A stretch of 49,676 bases of DNA from Ruminococcus sp. (GTDB lineage: Bacteria; Bacillota; Clostridia; Oscillospirales; Ruminococcaceae), in the NCBI GenBank assembly GCA_017622925.1, contig JAGAQC010000035.1, forward strand, positions 1-49,676, written 5' to 3'. A model generated the notes under the pieces. It did no database searches, was not told the DNA's origin, and saw nothing but the letters and a program-made list of their open reading frames with translations. Of this stretch, positions 7,580 to 15,208 are shown piece after piece. Position 1 is the first letter of the stretch; each line of letters opens with the position of its first letter. The position numbers and the translations under genes were made by a program.

Positions 7580-8269
7580 ATGAAAGCATTGGTATTATTC
7601 AGCGGCGGAGTAGACAGCGCGACTTGTCTCGGGCTTGCAGTAAAGGAATACGGGGCGGAGAACGTTATCGCCCTTTCGATATATTACGGTCAGAAGCACG
7701 ATAAGGAAATACAGGCGGCTCGGAAAATTGCGGAATATTACGGCGTAACGCTGAAAACTCTCGATTTGACTAAAATATTTGCCGATTCGGACTGCTCGCT
7801 GCTTGCAGGTTCTAAGGAGGAAATTCCGCAGGAAAGCTATGCCGAGCAGCTTGAAAAGACGGACGGCAAGCCTGTTTCGACATATGTACCGTTCAGAAAC
7901 GGTCTGTTTATTTCTTCGGCGGCAAGTATCGCCTTATCAAACGACTGCGGAGTTATTTATTACGGAGCGCACAGCGATGACGCGGCAGGCAACGCCTATC
8001 CCGACTGCTCGTCGGCGTTCAACAATGCCATGAACGACGCGGTATACATCGGCAGCGGAAATCAGCTTCGGATAATTGCGCCGTTTGTGGAGCTTACCAA
8101 AGCGGACATTGTAAAAACGGGACTTAAACTGGGCGTTCCATACGAGCTGACATGGAGCTGCTACGAGGGCGGAGACAAGCCCTGCGGCGTGTGCGGAACG
8201 TGCCGTGACAGAATAGCGGCTTTTGAAGCTAACGGAACAGTTGACCCGTTATTAATCCGCTGCCCATAA
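7580..8269 (+). CDS. queC: 7-cyano-7-deazaguanine synthase
   Basis: A 229-residue PP-loop ATPase that converts 7-carboxy-7-deazaguanine to preQ0 with ATP and ammonia. The PP-loop is SGGVDS at residues 8-13. The C-terminal zinc site is the cysteine set CYEGGDKPCGVCGTC. YGAHSDDAAGNAYPDC is typical of the substrate pocket. The ATG at 7580 follows GAGGTG; the in-frame TTG at 7568 overlaps the folE stop and is not needed. A hairpin repeat begins directly at the stop codon. Confidence 0.94.
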   Translation: MKALVLFSGGVDSATCLGLAVKEYGAENVIALSIYYGQKHDKEIQAARKIAEYYGVTLKTLDLTKIFADSDCSLLAGSKEEIPQESYAEQLEKTDGKPVSTYVPFRNGLFISSAASIALSNDCGVIYYGAHSDDAAGNAYPDCSSAFNNAMNDAVYIGSGNQLRIIAPFVELTKADIVKTGLKLGVPYELTWSCYEGGDKPCGVCGTCRDRIAAFEANGTVDPLLIRCP

Positions 8270-8470
8270 CTTAAGCAGGGGGACGCTGTCCCCCTGCACC
8301 CCCTGCCAAAGGGGTGACCCCTTTGGAATCTCTGTTGTCGCGAATTGTACTGTAAAAATCCCCGAATTAATACAACGCTGTTAGTCCTCATGATTTTCAC
8401 AGTCCAATTCACGAGAACGGACACCACAAGTTACTTCTTTAACAGAAAGTAAAGGGGAACAAAATTCTCT
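8269..8470. repeat. Hairpin repeat family R2, copy 1
   Basis: The conserved left block, 8269-8340, holds two GC-rich hairpins (CAGGGGGA/TCCCCCTG and CCAAAGGGG/CCCCTTTGG) and ends TCTGTTGTCG. A 22-bp imperfect stem follows (8339-8360 with 8392-8413) whose sequence is unrelated to that in the second copy. A conserved tail, AGTAAAGG..AACA, lies at 8448-8462. Copy 2 is at 13959-14156. It separates queC from queF; no gene is seen here. Confidence 0.8.
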
Positions 8471-8515
8471 TAAGTTGTAGACAGTGCATTATTAAAGGAA
8501 CAAGGAGAGTAAAAA

Positions 8516-9013
8516 ATGGCAGGCAGAACAGAAAATGAAAACGGAAGCATTACGCTTTTAGGCAATCAGAATACAAAATATCCCTCGGATTATTGTCCCG
8601 AGGTGCTGGAGACATTTCCCAACAAGCACCCTGACAGGGATTATTTTGTGAAATTCAATTGTCCCGAGTTCACCAGTCTTTGCCCTATTACGGGACAGCC
8701 TGATTTTGCGGCGATATATATATCCTACGTGCCGTCGGAGAAAATGGTGGAAAGCAAGTCGCTGAAGCTGTATCTTTTCAGTTTCAGAAATCACGGCGAC
8801 TTTCACGAGGATTGCGTAAATATTATAATGAACGACCTTATAAAGCTCATGTCTCCTAAGTATATCGAGGTGTGGGGAAAATTCCTGCCGAGGGGCGGAA
8901 TATCCATAGACCCGTACTGCAACTACGGTCAGACGGGAACGAAGTGGGAGCAGGTAGCGTGGGACAGGCTCACGCATCACGATCTGTACCCCGAAGCTAT
9001 TAATAACAGATAA
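8516..9013 (+). CDS. queF: NADPH-dependent 7-cyano-7-deazaguanine reductase
   Basis: A 165-residue short (unimodular) QueF that reduces preQ0 to preQ1. The nucleophile Cys56 lies in [14 protein letters not shown] with Asp63, and the QueF signature [17 protein letters not shown] (about 78-94) is intact. The start has AAGGAGAG upstream. It is separated from queC by a 246-bp hairpin repeat, so it may have its own transcript. With folE, queD, queE and queC it completes the GTP-to-preQ1 route in one locus. Confidence 0.93.
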   Translation: MAGRTENENGSITLLGNQNTKYPSDYCPEVLETFPNKHPDRDYFVKFNCPEFTSLCPITGQPDFAAIYISYVPSEKMVESKSLKLYLFSFRNHGDFHEDCVNIIMNDLIKLMSPKYIEVWGKFLPRGGISIDPYCNYGQTGTKWEQVAWDRLTHHDLYPEAINNR

Positions 9014-9086
9014 TGAATAAAAATTGATTTACGGCATAAAATAAATTTGTACGGAACTTTGTACAGTATGTATAGAGGAGGAAATT

Positions 9087-9266
9087 ATGGATAAATTTGA
9101 TATGCCCGTAGGTTTGGGAATGGCGTTAGCGATGAATCCCGAGGCTATGCAGAAGTTTGCAATGCTGCCCGATGAAAAAAAGTGGCAGGTAGTAAGCGGC
9201 ACTCATGCTGTTGGGTCGCGTGACGAGATGAGACAATATGTTGAAAATATTATAACCGCATACTAA
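9087..9266 (+). CDS. Small conserved hypothetical protein (59 aa)
   Basis: A 59-residue ORF with a strong AGAGGAGG ribosome site and a terminator immediately downstream. The sequence MPVGLGMALAMNPEAMQKFAML ... EEMRQYVENI-like (actual DEMRQYVENI) follows a pattern I associate with small Clostridia proteins of unknown role: a glycine-rich 'G-L/F-G-M-A-L' start, then a short helical tail. It has no signal peptide. The function is unknown; the ORF is real on ribosome site, codon use and terminator. Confidence 0.7.
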   Translation: MDKFDMPVGLGMALAMNPEAMQKFAMLPDEKKWQVVSGTHAVGSRDEMRQYVENIITAY

Positions 9267-9270
9267 TGAA

Positions 9271-9312
9271 AAAAACGTCCACGGCAAAGAAAGTCGGGGA
9301 CGTTTTGTTTTG
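9271..9312. terminator. Terminator after the 59-aa gene
   Basis: A stem AAAACGTCC/GGACGTTTT with a 17-base loop and a T-rich 3' side (TTTTGTTTTG). It lies between convergent genes and could serve both. Confidence 0.75.
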
Positions 9313-9316
9313 CAAA

Positions 9317-9958
9317 TCAAATTGTGTCCATTCTCTCAGGCTCATCATGGGCGTGTTCGTAGTCGTACTCGGGAGTGCGTTTATGAACGGGAAAAGTGTC
9401 TCGGGAGTTCATGTCAATATCGGTCATTTCGTTCGAGCTTGTTTTTATGATGCGTTCGTAATTTTGTTGAAATTCGTCTTTTATCTCACGCTGTTTTTTG
9501 TCGAACTCCTGATTGAAGCAGCGTTCGTTAAAATGAGGAAATCCTGCCTGCGTTTCAAGATATTCGTACCTTTTGTTAGCGTATACTGTAAGAACGCAGA
9601 AAATGACTGAAAGGATAAACAGAAGCCTGTTGAAGCTCAGACCCGTTATTAATCCGCCAAAAAACATGTCAAGAAACGAACCCTCCATAACATTGAAGAT
9701 CGCGCTTATCAGTTGTAATATAACGGCATAAAATGCAAAGCTGTTTTTGTGCTTGTAGCAGGAAAGAACTCCGCAGGCAACAAGTCCGCATTTCAGTATG
9801 ATCGTGTCAAGTAAAAGTAAGATCACATTTACGCTCGGTATCATGATGCCTGAAACTAAACATATAAAAGCATAAGATAGATAAACAGCTACATATAATA
9901 TAGAGAGCCTGTTGTAGGTTTTTGTGATACGCCGCATTTCTGCGCCGTTTTTTGCCAT
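9317..9958 (-). CDS. Membrane protein, paralogue of the next gene upstream
   Basis: A 213-residue protein with four hydrophobic segments between about residues 15 and 130, then a hydrophilic tail. The junction YANKRYEYLETQAGFPHFNE, followed by QQNYERIIKTSSNEMTDIDMN, matches the neighbour's YKYLEEQPGFPYFNE and QQNCEKRMETAVNETENLN, so the two arose by tandem duplication. The start is uncertain: ATG 9958 (MAKNGAEMRR) or TTG 9967. It is third in a minus-strand unit behind a metallophosphoesterase and its paralogue. I recognise no family; a cytosolic-tail scaffold or small permease-like role is only a guess. Confidence 0.7.
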   Translation of the reverse strand: MAKNGAEMRRITKTYNRLSILYVAVYLSYAFICLVSGIMIPSVNVILLLLDTIILKCGLVACGVLSCYKHKNSFAFYAVILQLISAIFNVMEGSFLDMFFGGLITGLSFNRLLFILSVIFCVLTVYANKRYEYLETQAGFPHFNERCFNQEFDKKQREIKDEFQQNYERIIKTSSNEMTDIDMNSRDTFPVHKRTPEYDYEHAHDEPERMDTI

Positions 9959-9992
9959 TTCGTCCAAAAAATGTCACTTCTTTCTATGGTTA

Positions 9993-10604
9993 CTATATCT
10001 CGTCCATTTTCCCATAGCCGTGATTATTGCCGACCGTAGGAGCTGCGTTAAGATTCTCTGTTTCATTTACGGCAGTTTCCATACGTTTTTCGCAGTTTTG
10101 TTGATATTCCGATTTTTTATTTGCCTGAACGGCATTGGATTTCTTCTCCTCAAATTTCTCGTTGAAATAGGGGAATCCGGGCTGCTCCTCCAGATATTTA
10201 TATTTCTTGTTTGTGAATATAATAACAACACCGGCGAATATACATAAAAACAGAAGCGCAAAATAGAGAACGCGGAAGCCTGTGAAAGTAACAAATCCGC
10301 TGTCGCAGGCTGCCATAATAATGCTGCAAAAGCTTATGATGATCGTGAACAAAGAGTAGATGCTCTTGTGCTTGTAGCATGCGCCGTAGCCGAAAACCAC
10401 CGTAGCGACTTTGAATATAATTCCGTCAAGGAGAATAGGGAGCGGCGATGTACTCGAGTTCGAGATCGCGTCAAATGATTCGCTGACATAAATCAGACCG
10501 AATAACACATAGAATATACTGATTATGTTATATATTTTTTTGCACCGCTTTAGCTCTCCGTAGTTTATCGTCATTTCTGAGAATGTATCATTATATGTTT
10601 TCAT
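9993..10604 (-). CDS. Membrane protein, paralogue of the 9317-9958 gene
   Basis: A 203-residue protein with four predicted membrane segments (IISIFYVLFGLIYV, ILLDGIIFKVATVVFGYG, IYSLFTIIISFCSIIM, VLYFALLFLCIFAGVVII), then a charged tail with KYLEEQPGFPYFNEKFEEKK. The start at 10604 (MKTYNDTFSEMTINYGELKRC) has AAAGGAAA upstream; the longer open frame to 10739 runs into the phosphoesterase gene and lacks coding character. It is tandem with a diverged copy. Both keep the motif E-x-Q-x-G-F-P-x-F-N-E after the last helix. The function is unknown. Confidence 0.75.
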   Translation of the reverse strand: MKTYNDTFSEMTINYGELKRCKKIYNIISIFYVLFGLIYVSESFDAISNSSTSPLPILLDGIIFKVATVVFGYGACYKHKSIYSLFTIIISFCSIIMAACDSGFVTFTGFRVLYFALLFLCIFAGVVIIFTNKKYKYLEEQPGFPYFNEKFEEKKSNAVQANKKSEYQQNCEKRMETAVNETENLNAAPTVGNNHGYGKMDEI

Positions 10605-10654
10605 AATTTTCCTTTCACGTTTTGCCGTATCACGGCATATATTTAAATAGGCTC

Positions 10655-11137
10655 TTACACATCGGCAATGTTTGTGACTATTCCGACAGATGAAACGTCG
10701 ATGTGTCCGAATGACGGTCTTGTGCCGTCGTGGGGACATGATGCGCTGCCGGGATTGAGGATATACAGCCCGTCCTCGAATTTATTGAAGCGGACGTGGG
10801 TGTGACCGTACAGCACGATGTCGCAGCCGTTTTCCTTTGCGGTTCGTTTGATTATTTCGAGGTCGTTCTTGACGGCGAACAGATGACCGTGAGAAGCGAA
10901 AATCTTGTGTTCTCCGACAGGCAGGACGGCAAATCCGGGACTGAGACTGCCCCAATCGCAGTTTCCGGCTACGTGTATGACCTTTTCGGTAAACTCGGGG
11001 TGTTCGCTGATAAAGCCGTCAAGCTCGCGTTCGCCGTCGCCAAGGTGTATGAACCAATCGGCGTCGGAGTTCCGCAGGAAAACGTTATCTATCGCCTGTC
11101 TGCTGCCGTGAGTATCGGAAATCGCAATAATTCGCAT
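10655..11137 (-). CDS. Metallophosphoesterase, YfcE/MJ0936 family
   Basis: A 160-residue calcineurin-like phosphodiesterase of the small YfcE/MJ0936 group. All metal-binding motifs are present in order: SDTHG (7-11), LGDG, GNCDWG, SHGH, YGHTHV. These proteins hydrolyse phosphodiesters with Mn or Ni; the physiological substrate is unknown. The start at 11137 has GGAGG nine bases upstream. The two membrane paralogues follow 50 bp downstream on the same strand and may share its transcript. Confidence 0.88.
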   Translation of the reverse strand: MRIIAISDTHGSRQAIDNVFLRNSDADWFIHLGDGERELDGFISEHPEFTEKVIHVAGNCDWGSLSPGFAVLPVGEHKIFASHGHLFAVKNDLEIIKRTAKENGCDIVLYGHTHVRFNKFEDGLYILNPGSASCPHDGTRPSFGHIDVSSVGIVTNIADV

Positions 11138-11246
11138 AAATAAAAACCTCCGAAGTAGAGAACCTGTTCCGTACAGTTAAGGAGCGAGTTCTGAAATTTT
11201 CTTTAATTATAACATATTTTTAAATTGGTGTCAAGGAGGAACTTAT

Positions 11247-11495
11247 ATGAATAACAATATCGACAAGAATCAGCTTCAGGGACTTCTTAATGTGGTAAGC
11301 AAAAAGATCGGCATTCCCCCCGAACAGCTCAAAAAAGAGCTGGAGGAGGGCAAGTTCGACAGCGCGTTATCGGCAATGAGTCCCAACGAGTCGGCGAAAT
11401 TCCAACAGGCGGTGAAGAACCCGAAGCTTATCGAAAAGCTTATGAGTACTCCGCAGGCGAAGGCTCTGTATAACAAAATAAGCGGCGGAAAATAG
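11247..11495 (+). CDS. Small hypothetical protein (82 aa)
   Basis: An 82-residue soluble, helical, charged protein (MNNNIDKNQLQGLLNVVSKKIG ... SAKFQQAVKNPKLIEKLMSTP). It has a strong AAGGAGG ribosome site. It is the first of four closely spaced genes ending in a BofA-like membrane protein, 8 nt before the next start. The repeated helix pattern, with 'NESAKFQQAVKNP', resembles small Clostridia proteins I cannot name. The function is unknown. Confidence 0.7.
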   Translation: MNNNIDKNQLQGLLNVVSKKIGIPPEQLKKELEEGKFDSALSAMSPNESAKFQQAVKNPKLIEKLMSTPQAKALYNKISGGK

Positions 11496-11503
11496 GTGAT
11501 ATT

Positions 11504-11872
11504 TTGGACGATGTAATGGGTAAGATAACCGATATACTAAAGGACGAGGAGAGCCTCCGTCAGCTTTCGGAGCTGGCGGAAATGCTCAAATCGGGGGACG
11601 TTTCCGAGACAGCTCCCGAAACGGAGCAGTGCGAAAAACCGAAAAATAACGAGTGTTCGGGAGAAATGCCCAATATGGAGATGATGTTGAAGCTCACGAG
11701 CCTTGCGGGAGCAATGAATAGCAGCGACAAGAATACGGAGCTGCTGCTTGCGCTTCGACCGCATCTGGGTTCGGCGGCGCAGCAGCGGCTTGACAGAGCG
11801 GTGAAGCTTCTGAAACTGATCTCGGTATACGAATTGGCAAAGGGATCGGGAATGCTGAATGATCTGATTTAA
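11504..11872 (+). CDS. Hypothetical protein of the bofA-like operon (122 aa)
   Basis: A 122-residue soluble, mostly helical protein starting at a TTG (MDDVMGKITDILKDEESLRQLSELAEML) with GGTG about eight bases before it; an in-frame ATG at 11516 is the alternative. The acidic middle (ETEQCEKPKNNECSGEMP) looks like a linker. The C-terminal helices (LLLALRPHLGSAAQQRLDRAVKLLKLISVYEL) are the most conserved-looking part. No catalytic motif is seen. It is tightly coupled with neighbours on both sides. Confidence 0.7.
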   Translation: MDDVMGKITDILKDEESLRQLSELAEMLKSGDVSETAPETEQCEKPKNNECSGEMPNMEMMLKLTSLAGAMNSSDKNTELLLALRPHLGSAAQQRLDRAVKLLKLISVYELAKGSGMLNDLI

Positions 11873-11893
11873 TTATGACAGGGAGGTTGGAGT

Positions 11894-12121
11894 GTGTCTG
11901 TTTACGAAAAGTGCAGAGAGGATAAAAAAGGAGTACAGGCAGCTCCTAAGACGGCAGGAACGGAGAGGAAACCGCAGAATACAGGGAACGACCTTATTGC
12001 AGGGATCGACAGGGATACGCTGCTGACAGCGGCGGTAATGCTTCTCATGATAAGAAACGGAGGCGATATTCGATTGATATTGGCTCTCGGATATATTATA
12101 GTAGGCGGTGGAAAAAAATGA
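11894..12121 (+). CDS. Small membrane-associated hypothetical protein (75 aa)
   Basis: A 75-residue ORF starting at GTG with GGGAGG seven bases upstream. The N-terminal half is charged; the C-terminal half (TLLTAAVMLLMIRNGGDIRLILALGYIIVGG) is one long or two short membrane segments. The stop overlaps the ATG of the BofA-like gene by four bases (ATGA), a sign of translational coupling. The function is unknown. Confidence 0.65.
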   Translation: MSVYEKCREDKKGVQAAPKTAGTERKPQNTGNDLIAGIDRDTLLTAAVMLLMIRNGGDIRLILALGYIIVGGGKK

Positions 12122-12372
12122 GTACGGAAATGATATTTTATCTTGTTTGCGGAACAACGGCGGCGATAATGCTGATATACTACATAAAAAGGAGAAGGCG
12201 GCTGATTTCCGCTTTTTTCGGCGTATTTTCGGGACTTGCCGCGCTTTTTCTCATGAATCGTTTCGGCGGAGCGATAGGCGGCGATCTGCCGCTTAACGCT
12301 TTCAACGTCTGCGGAAGTATGCTGTTGGGTATACCATTTGTAGCGTTAATGATAATTATAAAATATTTATAA
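12118..12372 (+). CDS. BofA-like (pro-sigma-K processing inhibitor family) membrane protein
   Basis: An 84-residue protein with three hydrophobic segments. The C-terminal half (ALFLMNRFGGAIGGDLPLNAFNVCGSMLLGIPFVALMIIIKYL) matches the BofA family pattern: L-N-x-x-G, then P-x-N, then G-x-x-G-I-P-G/F. BofA anchors the SpoIVFB protease complex in spore formers; in this organism a sporulation role is doubtful and other membrane-protease control is possible. It is the last gene of a four-gene operon. Confidence 0.7.
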   Translation: MSTEMIFYLVCGTTAAIMLIYYIKRRRRLISAFFGVFSGLAALFLMNRFGGAIGGDLPLNAFNVCGSMLLGIPFVALMIIIKYL

Positions 12373-12387
12373 AATTTTCAAAAAAGA

Positions 12388-12416
12388 TTGACTTTTTGTA
12401 TAAAATGTGCTATAAT
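12388..12416 (+). promoter_or_regulatory. Promoter of the pyrimidine-nucleoside phosphorylase transcript
   Basis: TTGACT 12388-12393 and TATAAT 12411-12416, 17-bp spacer. A five-hairpin repeat lies between this promoter and the gene, so it would be transcribed as leader. Confidence 0.75.
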
Positions 12417-12433
12417 TAAAACTAAAGTAAACT

Positions 12434-12612
12434 AACATCGGGATTCCAAAGGGACGGTGTCCCTTTGGCGGAGTCCAGAGGCAGCGCCTCTGGTGGGGTG
12501 CGGGGCAAAGCCCTGCATATCGTTTAAGCGCTCCGCAAAGGGTGAATTTCAAAACAGTCCGTTGGACTGTTTTGAAAGAGGGAACGCCCTGCAAGAGAGG
12601 GCGTTCCCTTAG
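12434..12612. repeat. Five-hairpin repeat family R3, copy 1
   Basis: Back-to-back hairpins: CCAAAGGGAC/GTCCCTTTGG, CCAGAGGC/GCCTCTGG, TGCGGGGC/GCCCTGCA, TTTCAAAACAGTCC/GGACTGTTTTGAAA and GGGAACGCCCT/AGGGCGTTCCC. The inverted second copy is at 19221-19406. Short ORFs here only reflect the palindromes. Apart from this repeat and the promoter, 12373-12656 holds nothing. Confidence 0.85.
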
Positions 12613-12656
12613 TAGGGTTACTATAATAGTGCAGAACAGCAAAGGCGGTGAAAATT

Positions 12657-13937
12657 TTGAATGCGGTCGATATAATTAACAAAACAAAGAAAAAAGTTCC
12701 GCTTACGGACGAGGAGATAAAATACCTCGTAAACGGCTATACATCGGGAGAAATACCCGATCATCAGATGTCGGCGTGGCTTATGGCGGTGTGTCTGAAC
12801 GGTCTTACAGAGGAGGAAACGGTTTCTCTGACGCTTGCGATGCGTGACAGCGGAGATATACTTGACCTGAGCTGTATCGGGAAAATTACCGTAGATAAGC
12901 ACAGCACGGGGGGAGTAGGCGACAAAACAAGCCTTATTATAGGAACTGCCGCTGCTGCCTGCGGAGTAGCTGTGCCGAAAATGTCGGGTCGGGGACTTGG
13001 TCACACGGGCGGAACTATCGACAAGCTCGAAAGCATCGACGGTTTCCGTGTCGAGCTGCCGTTTGCCGAATTTGCCGAGATAGTCAATAAAACGGGATTT
13101 TCGATAATTTCGCAGAGCGGAAAGCTTTGCCCTGCGGATAAGAAAATCTATTCCCTGCGCAATGCCACGGGAACGGTGGACAGCATTCCGCTGATTTGCG
13201 CAAGCATTATGAGCAAAAAGCTCGCTCTTAATGCGGACTGCCTGCTGCTTGACGTGAAGTGCGGCAGCGGCGCGTTTATGAAAACTCCCGAAGATGCCGA
13301 AAAGCTCGGCAGACTTATGGAGAAGGTCGGCAGGGCGGCAGGAAAGAAAGTCCGCGCGGTCGTGACCGATATGGATACGCCGTTGGGCTGTTGTATAGGA
13401 AATTCTCTGGAAGTCAGGGAGGCTGTCGAACTGCTTCAAGGCAAGGTCAAGGGGCGGCTTTACGAAGTCTGCATGGAGCTGACGGCAAATATGCTTGAAC
13501 TTGCAGGAAAAGGCAGTCTGTCGGAGTGCAGGGCTATGGCTGAGGAAGCTGTTTCGTCGGGCAGGGCGTTGGCTGTTCTTAAAGAAACGATCGGACTACA
13601 GGGCGGAGACAGCAGGATATGCGACGACGCAGGACTTTTCAAAACGGCTAAATACAGCCATGTCATATATGCGCCGAGGGATTTCGAGGTAGTTTCGGTG
13701 AACGCCGAGGAGCTTGGTATGGCAAGTCTTCTTTTAGGGGCAGGAAGAATCAACAAGGGCGACGAAATAGACTATTCTGCCGGAATCGTGCTGGAGTTTG
13801 AGCTTGGCGACAAAATTTCGATGGACGCTCCGCTTATGACGCTTTATTCGGACAGCGTAAGCGATTTTTCCGAGGCGGCTCTGAGGGCATATAACGCTTT
13901 GACTTTTAAAACTCTCACGGGAGTGGCGTTGACATAA
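12657..13937 (+). CDS. pdp: Pyrimidine-nucleoside phosphorylase
   Basis: A 426-residue enzyme of the thymidine/pyrimidine phosphorylase family that splits uridine or thymidine with phosphate to free base and (deoxy)ribose-1-phosphate. The phosphate-binding KHSTGGVGDKTS, GRGLGHTGGTIDKLE and the C-terminal PYNP domain (after residue about 340) are intact. The TTG at 12657 gives MNAVDIINKTK with GGCGGTG six bases upstream; a GTG at 12648 (MKILNAVDII) is the alternative start. It is monocistronic behind a long hairpin-rich leader and followed by an R2 repeat. deoA is a possible alternative symbol. Confidence 0.92.
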   Translation: MNAVDIINKTKKKVPLTDEEIKYLVNGYTSGEIPDHQMSAWLMAVCLNGLTEEETVSLTLAMRDSGDILDLSCIGKITVDKHSTGGVGDKTSLIIGTAAAACGVAVPKMSGRGLGHTGGTIDKLESIDGFRVELPFAEFAEIVNKTGFSIISQSGKLCPADKKIYSLRNATGTVDSIPLICASIMSKKLALNADCLLLDVKCGSGAFMKTPEDAEKLGRLMEKVGRAAGKKVRAVVTDMDTPLGCCIGNSLEVREAVELLQGKVKGRLYEVCMELTANMLELAGKGSLSECRAMAEEAVSSGRALAVLKETIGLQGGDSRICDDAGLFKTAKYSHVIYAPRDFEVVSVNAEELGMASLLLGAGRINKGDEIDYSAGIVLEFELGDKISMDAPLMTLYSDSVSDFSEAALRAYNALTFKTLTGVALT

Positions 13938-13958
13938 GTTTTAAAGTTATGACAGGAA

Positions 13959-14156
13959 ACTTAAGCAGGGGGACTCTGTCCCCCTGCACCCCCTGCCAAA
14001 GGGGTGACCCCTTTGGAATCTCTGTTGTCGTAAATTTTCCTGCATAAAGCCTGCCATATAAATCCGAATCCATATTTTTATGGCTTTATGCAGGAGAATT
14101 TACGATATAGGGTTCAAACTGTCTCCTTTTGACAAAGAGTAAAGGAAAACAGAATC
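13959..14156. repeat. Hairpin repeat family R2, copy 2
   Basis: It carries the same two GC-rich hairpins and TCTGTTGTCG as 8269-8340 with one change (gct versus tct region). Here the variable stem is 14029-14050 pairing with 14081-14104 (TAAATTTTCCTGCATAAAGC against its complement, one G-U), unlike the copy-1 stem. The tail AGTAAAGGAAAACAGAAT is at 14139-14155. It follows pdp directly. Confidence 0.8.
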
Positions 14157-14237
14157 TACTGCATAGGTTTACTGTAAAACTTAAAATTCATTTCAACAAC
14201 TTGCATAAAACATATTGATTTTAGGAGGTATAGACCA

Positions 14238-14732
14238 ATGGGACTTAAAGAAACAGTTATCAACATTGCCGAGAAAGTCGGAGATACCGTTGATAAGGGT
14301 ATCACCATGAGCAAGGACAGCTACAATAAAATGGCTGAAAAGAACCGTATCAAGAAAGAGCTGAACCGTCTTAATACGGAGATAACTAATATTTTTGTTT
14401 CTGTGGGCAGAAAGCTTTACAATGAAAATCCCGAGAACGAAAAGTTCAAAACGGTTTTCGGAGAGGTGAAGTCCAAGGAAACGGAAATTGCCGAGCTTAA
14501 ACAGCAGCTCAGCGTCATCGAGGGAGCGACAGTATGTTCCGTATGCGGTGAAACTGTGCAGAAAGGCGAGGCAGCATGTTCAAAGTGCGGCGCAAAGGTC
14601 GAGGCGGAGAGCGAAAAAGCCGAAGTTGAAATTGTTGAGGCGGAAGAAGTGCTTTATTGCAGTCAGTGCGGAGCGAAGCTTGACGGCGGCGCAAAATTCT
14701 GCCATCAATGCGGAGCTAAAGCATCTAATTGA
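14238..14732 (+). CDS. Zinc-ribbon protein with coiled coil
   Basis: A 164-residue cytosolic protein. Residues about 20-95 form a heptad-rich coiled coil (RIKKELNRLNTEITNIFVSVGRKLYNE). Two double-cysteine zinc ribbons follow: CSVCGE ... CSKCGAK at about 97-118 and CSQCGAK ... CHQCGAK at about 139-160. This resembles DUF4428/zinc-ribbon_2-type adaptor proteins of Firmicutes, of unknown role. The start has AGGAGG about ten bases upstream. A terminator follows. Confidence 0.8.
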   Translation: MGLKETVINIAEKVGDTVDKGITMSKDSYNKMAEKNRIKKELNRLNTEITNIFVSVGRKLYNENPENEKFKTVFGEVKSKETEIAELKQQLSVIEGATVCSVCGETVQKGEAACSKCGAKVEAESEKAEVEIVEAEEVLYCSQCGAKLDGGAKFCHQCGAKASN

Positions 14733-14752
14733 TCTTGCCGTAAATTGATTAT

Positions 14753-14790
14753 CAGCGTCGGTATGTATATATCGGCGCTTTTTGTTTTTT
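14753..14790 (+). terminator. Terminator after the zinc-ribbon gene
   Basis: Stem AGCGTCG/CGGCGCT (with a G-T pair), loop about 15, followed by TTTTTGTTTTTTC. Confidence 0.7.
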
Positions 14791-14791
14791 C

Positions 14792-14849
14792 ATACTAATC
14801 TCTGATTGGTTCGGTGAAGATTTTCATCGGTTCGGTCAGAGATTAGTAT
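14792..14849. repeat. Isolated 14-bp perfect inverted repeat
   Basis: ATACTAATCTCTGA at 14792-14805 and its exact complement at 14836-14849. The 30-bp loop has GGTTCGG twice. It lies between the zinc-ribbon terminator and the xylanase promoter; the role is unknown. Confidence 0.6.
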
Positions 14850-14956
14850 CAGATATAGCGTCGTTTGAGACTATGACTGATTATTGTGATTTGAACATTT
14901 GCTGAAAGAAATTTAGCAAGATTTGACCGATTGAATAATTTATAGCAAAAAACGAC

Positions 14957-14985
14957 TTGAATTGTTCACAAAAACGTAATAAAAT
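14957..14985 (+). promoter_or_regulatory. Promoter of the xylanase gene
   Basis: TTGAAT 14957-14962 and TAAAAT 14980-14985, 17-bp spacer. It leaves a leader of about 215 nt that contains hairpins CGGCACAATGCCG and GGCTC/GAGCC before the ribosome site. Confidence 0.6.
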
Positions 14986-15208
14986 ATAAATAACAGAAAA
15001 CGAGATTCATGAAAAAGTATTTGAATAAAATGTGAATCGGTAAACATAAATATCCAAAAGCTTTGAAATGATCTCATCGCCATACTGCATCGGGGGGAGG
15101 CGGCACAATGCCGCTGCGATAGCAGTAAAAACGCTGCGTACAGCAGCAACCACGTTCAATCAAACGATCGGCTCTGAAAAGAGCCAAAGAAAGCGAGGAA
15201 TGATATAC

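Noticed and set aside
15068-15208. 47-residue N-terminal extension of the xylanase frame
   Set aside because: No signal peptide would be N-terminal, and the ribosome site and hydrophobic signal fit ATG 15209.
15060-15208. c-di-GMP riboswitch in the xylanase leader
   Set aside because: Conserved GEMM core and tetraloop-receptor pattern were not found.
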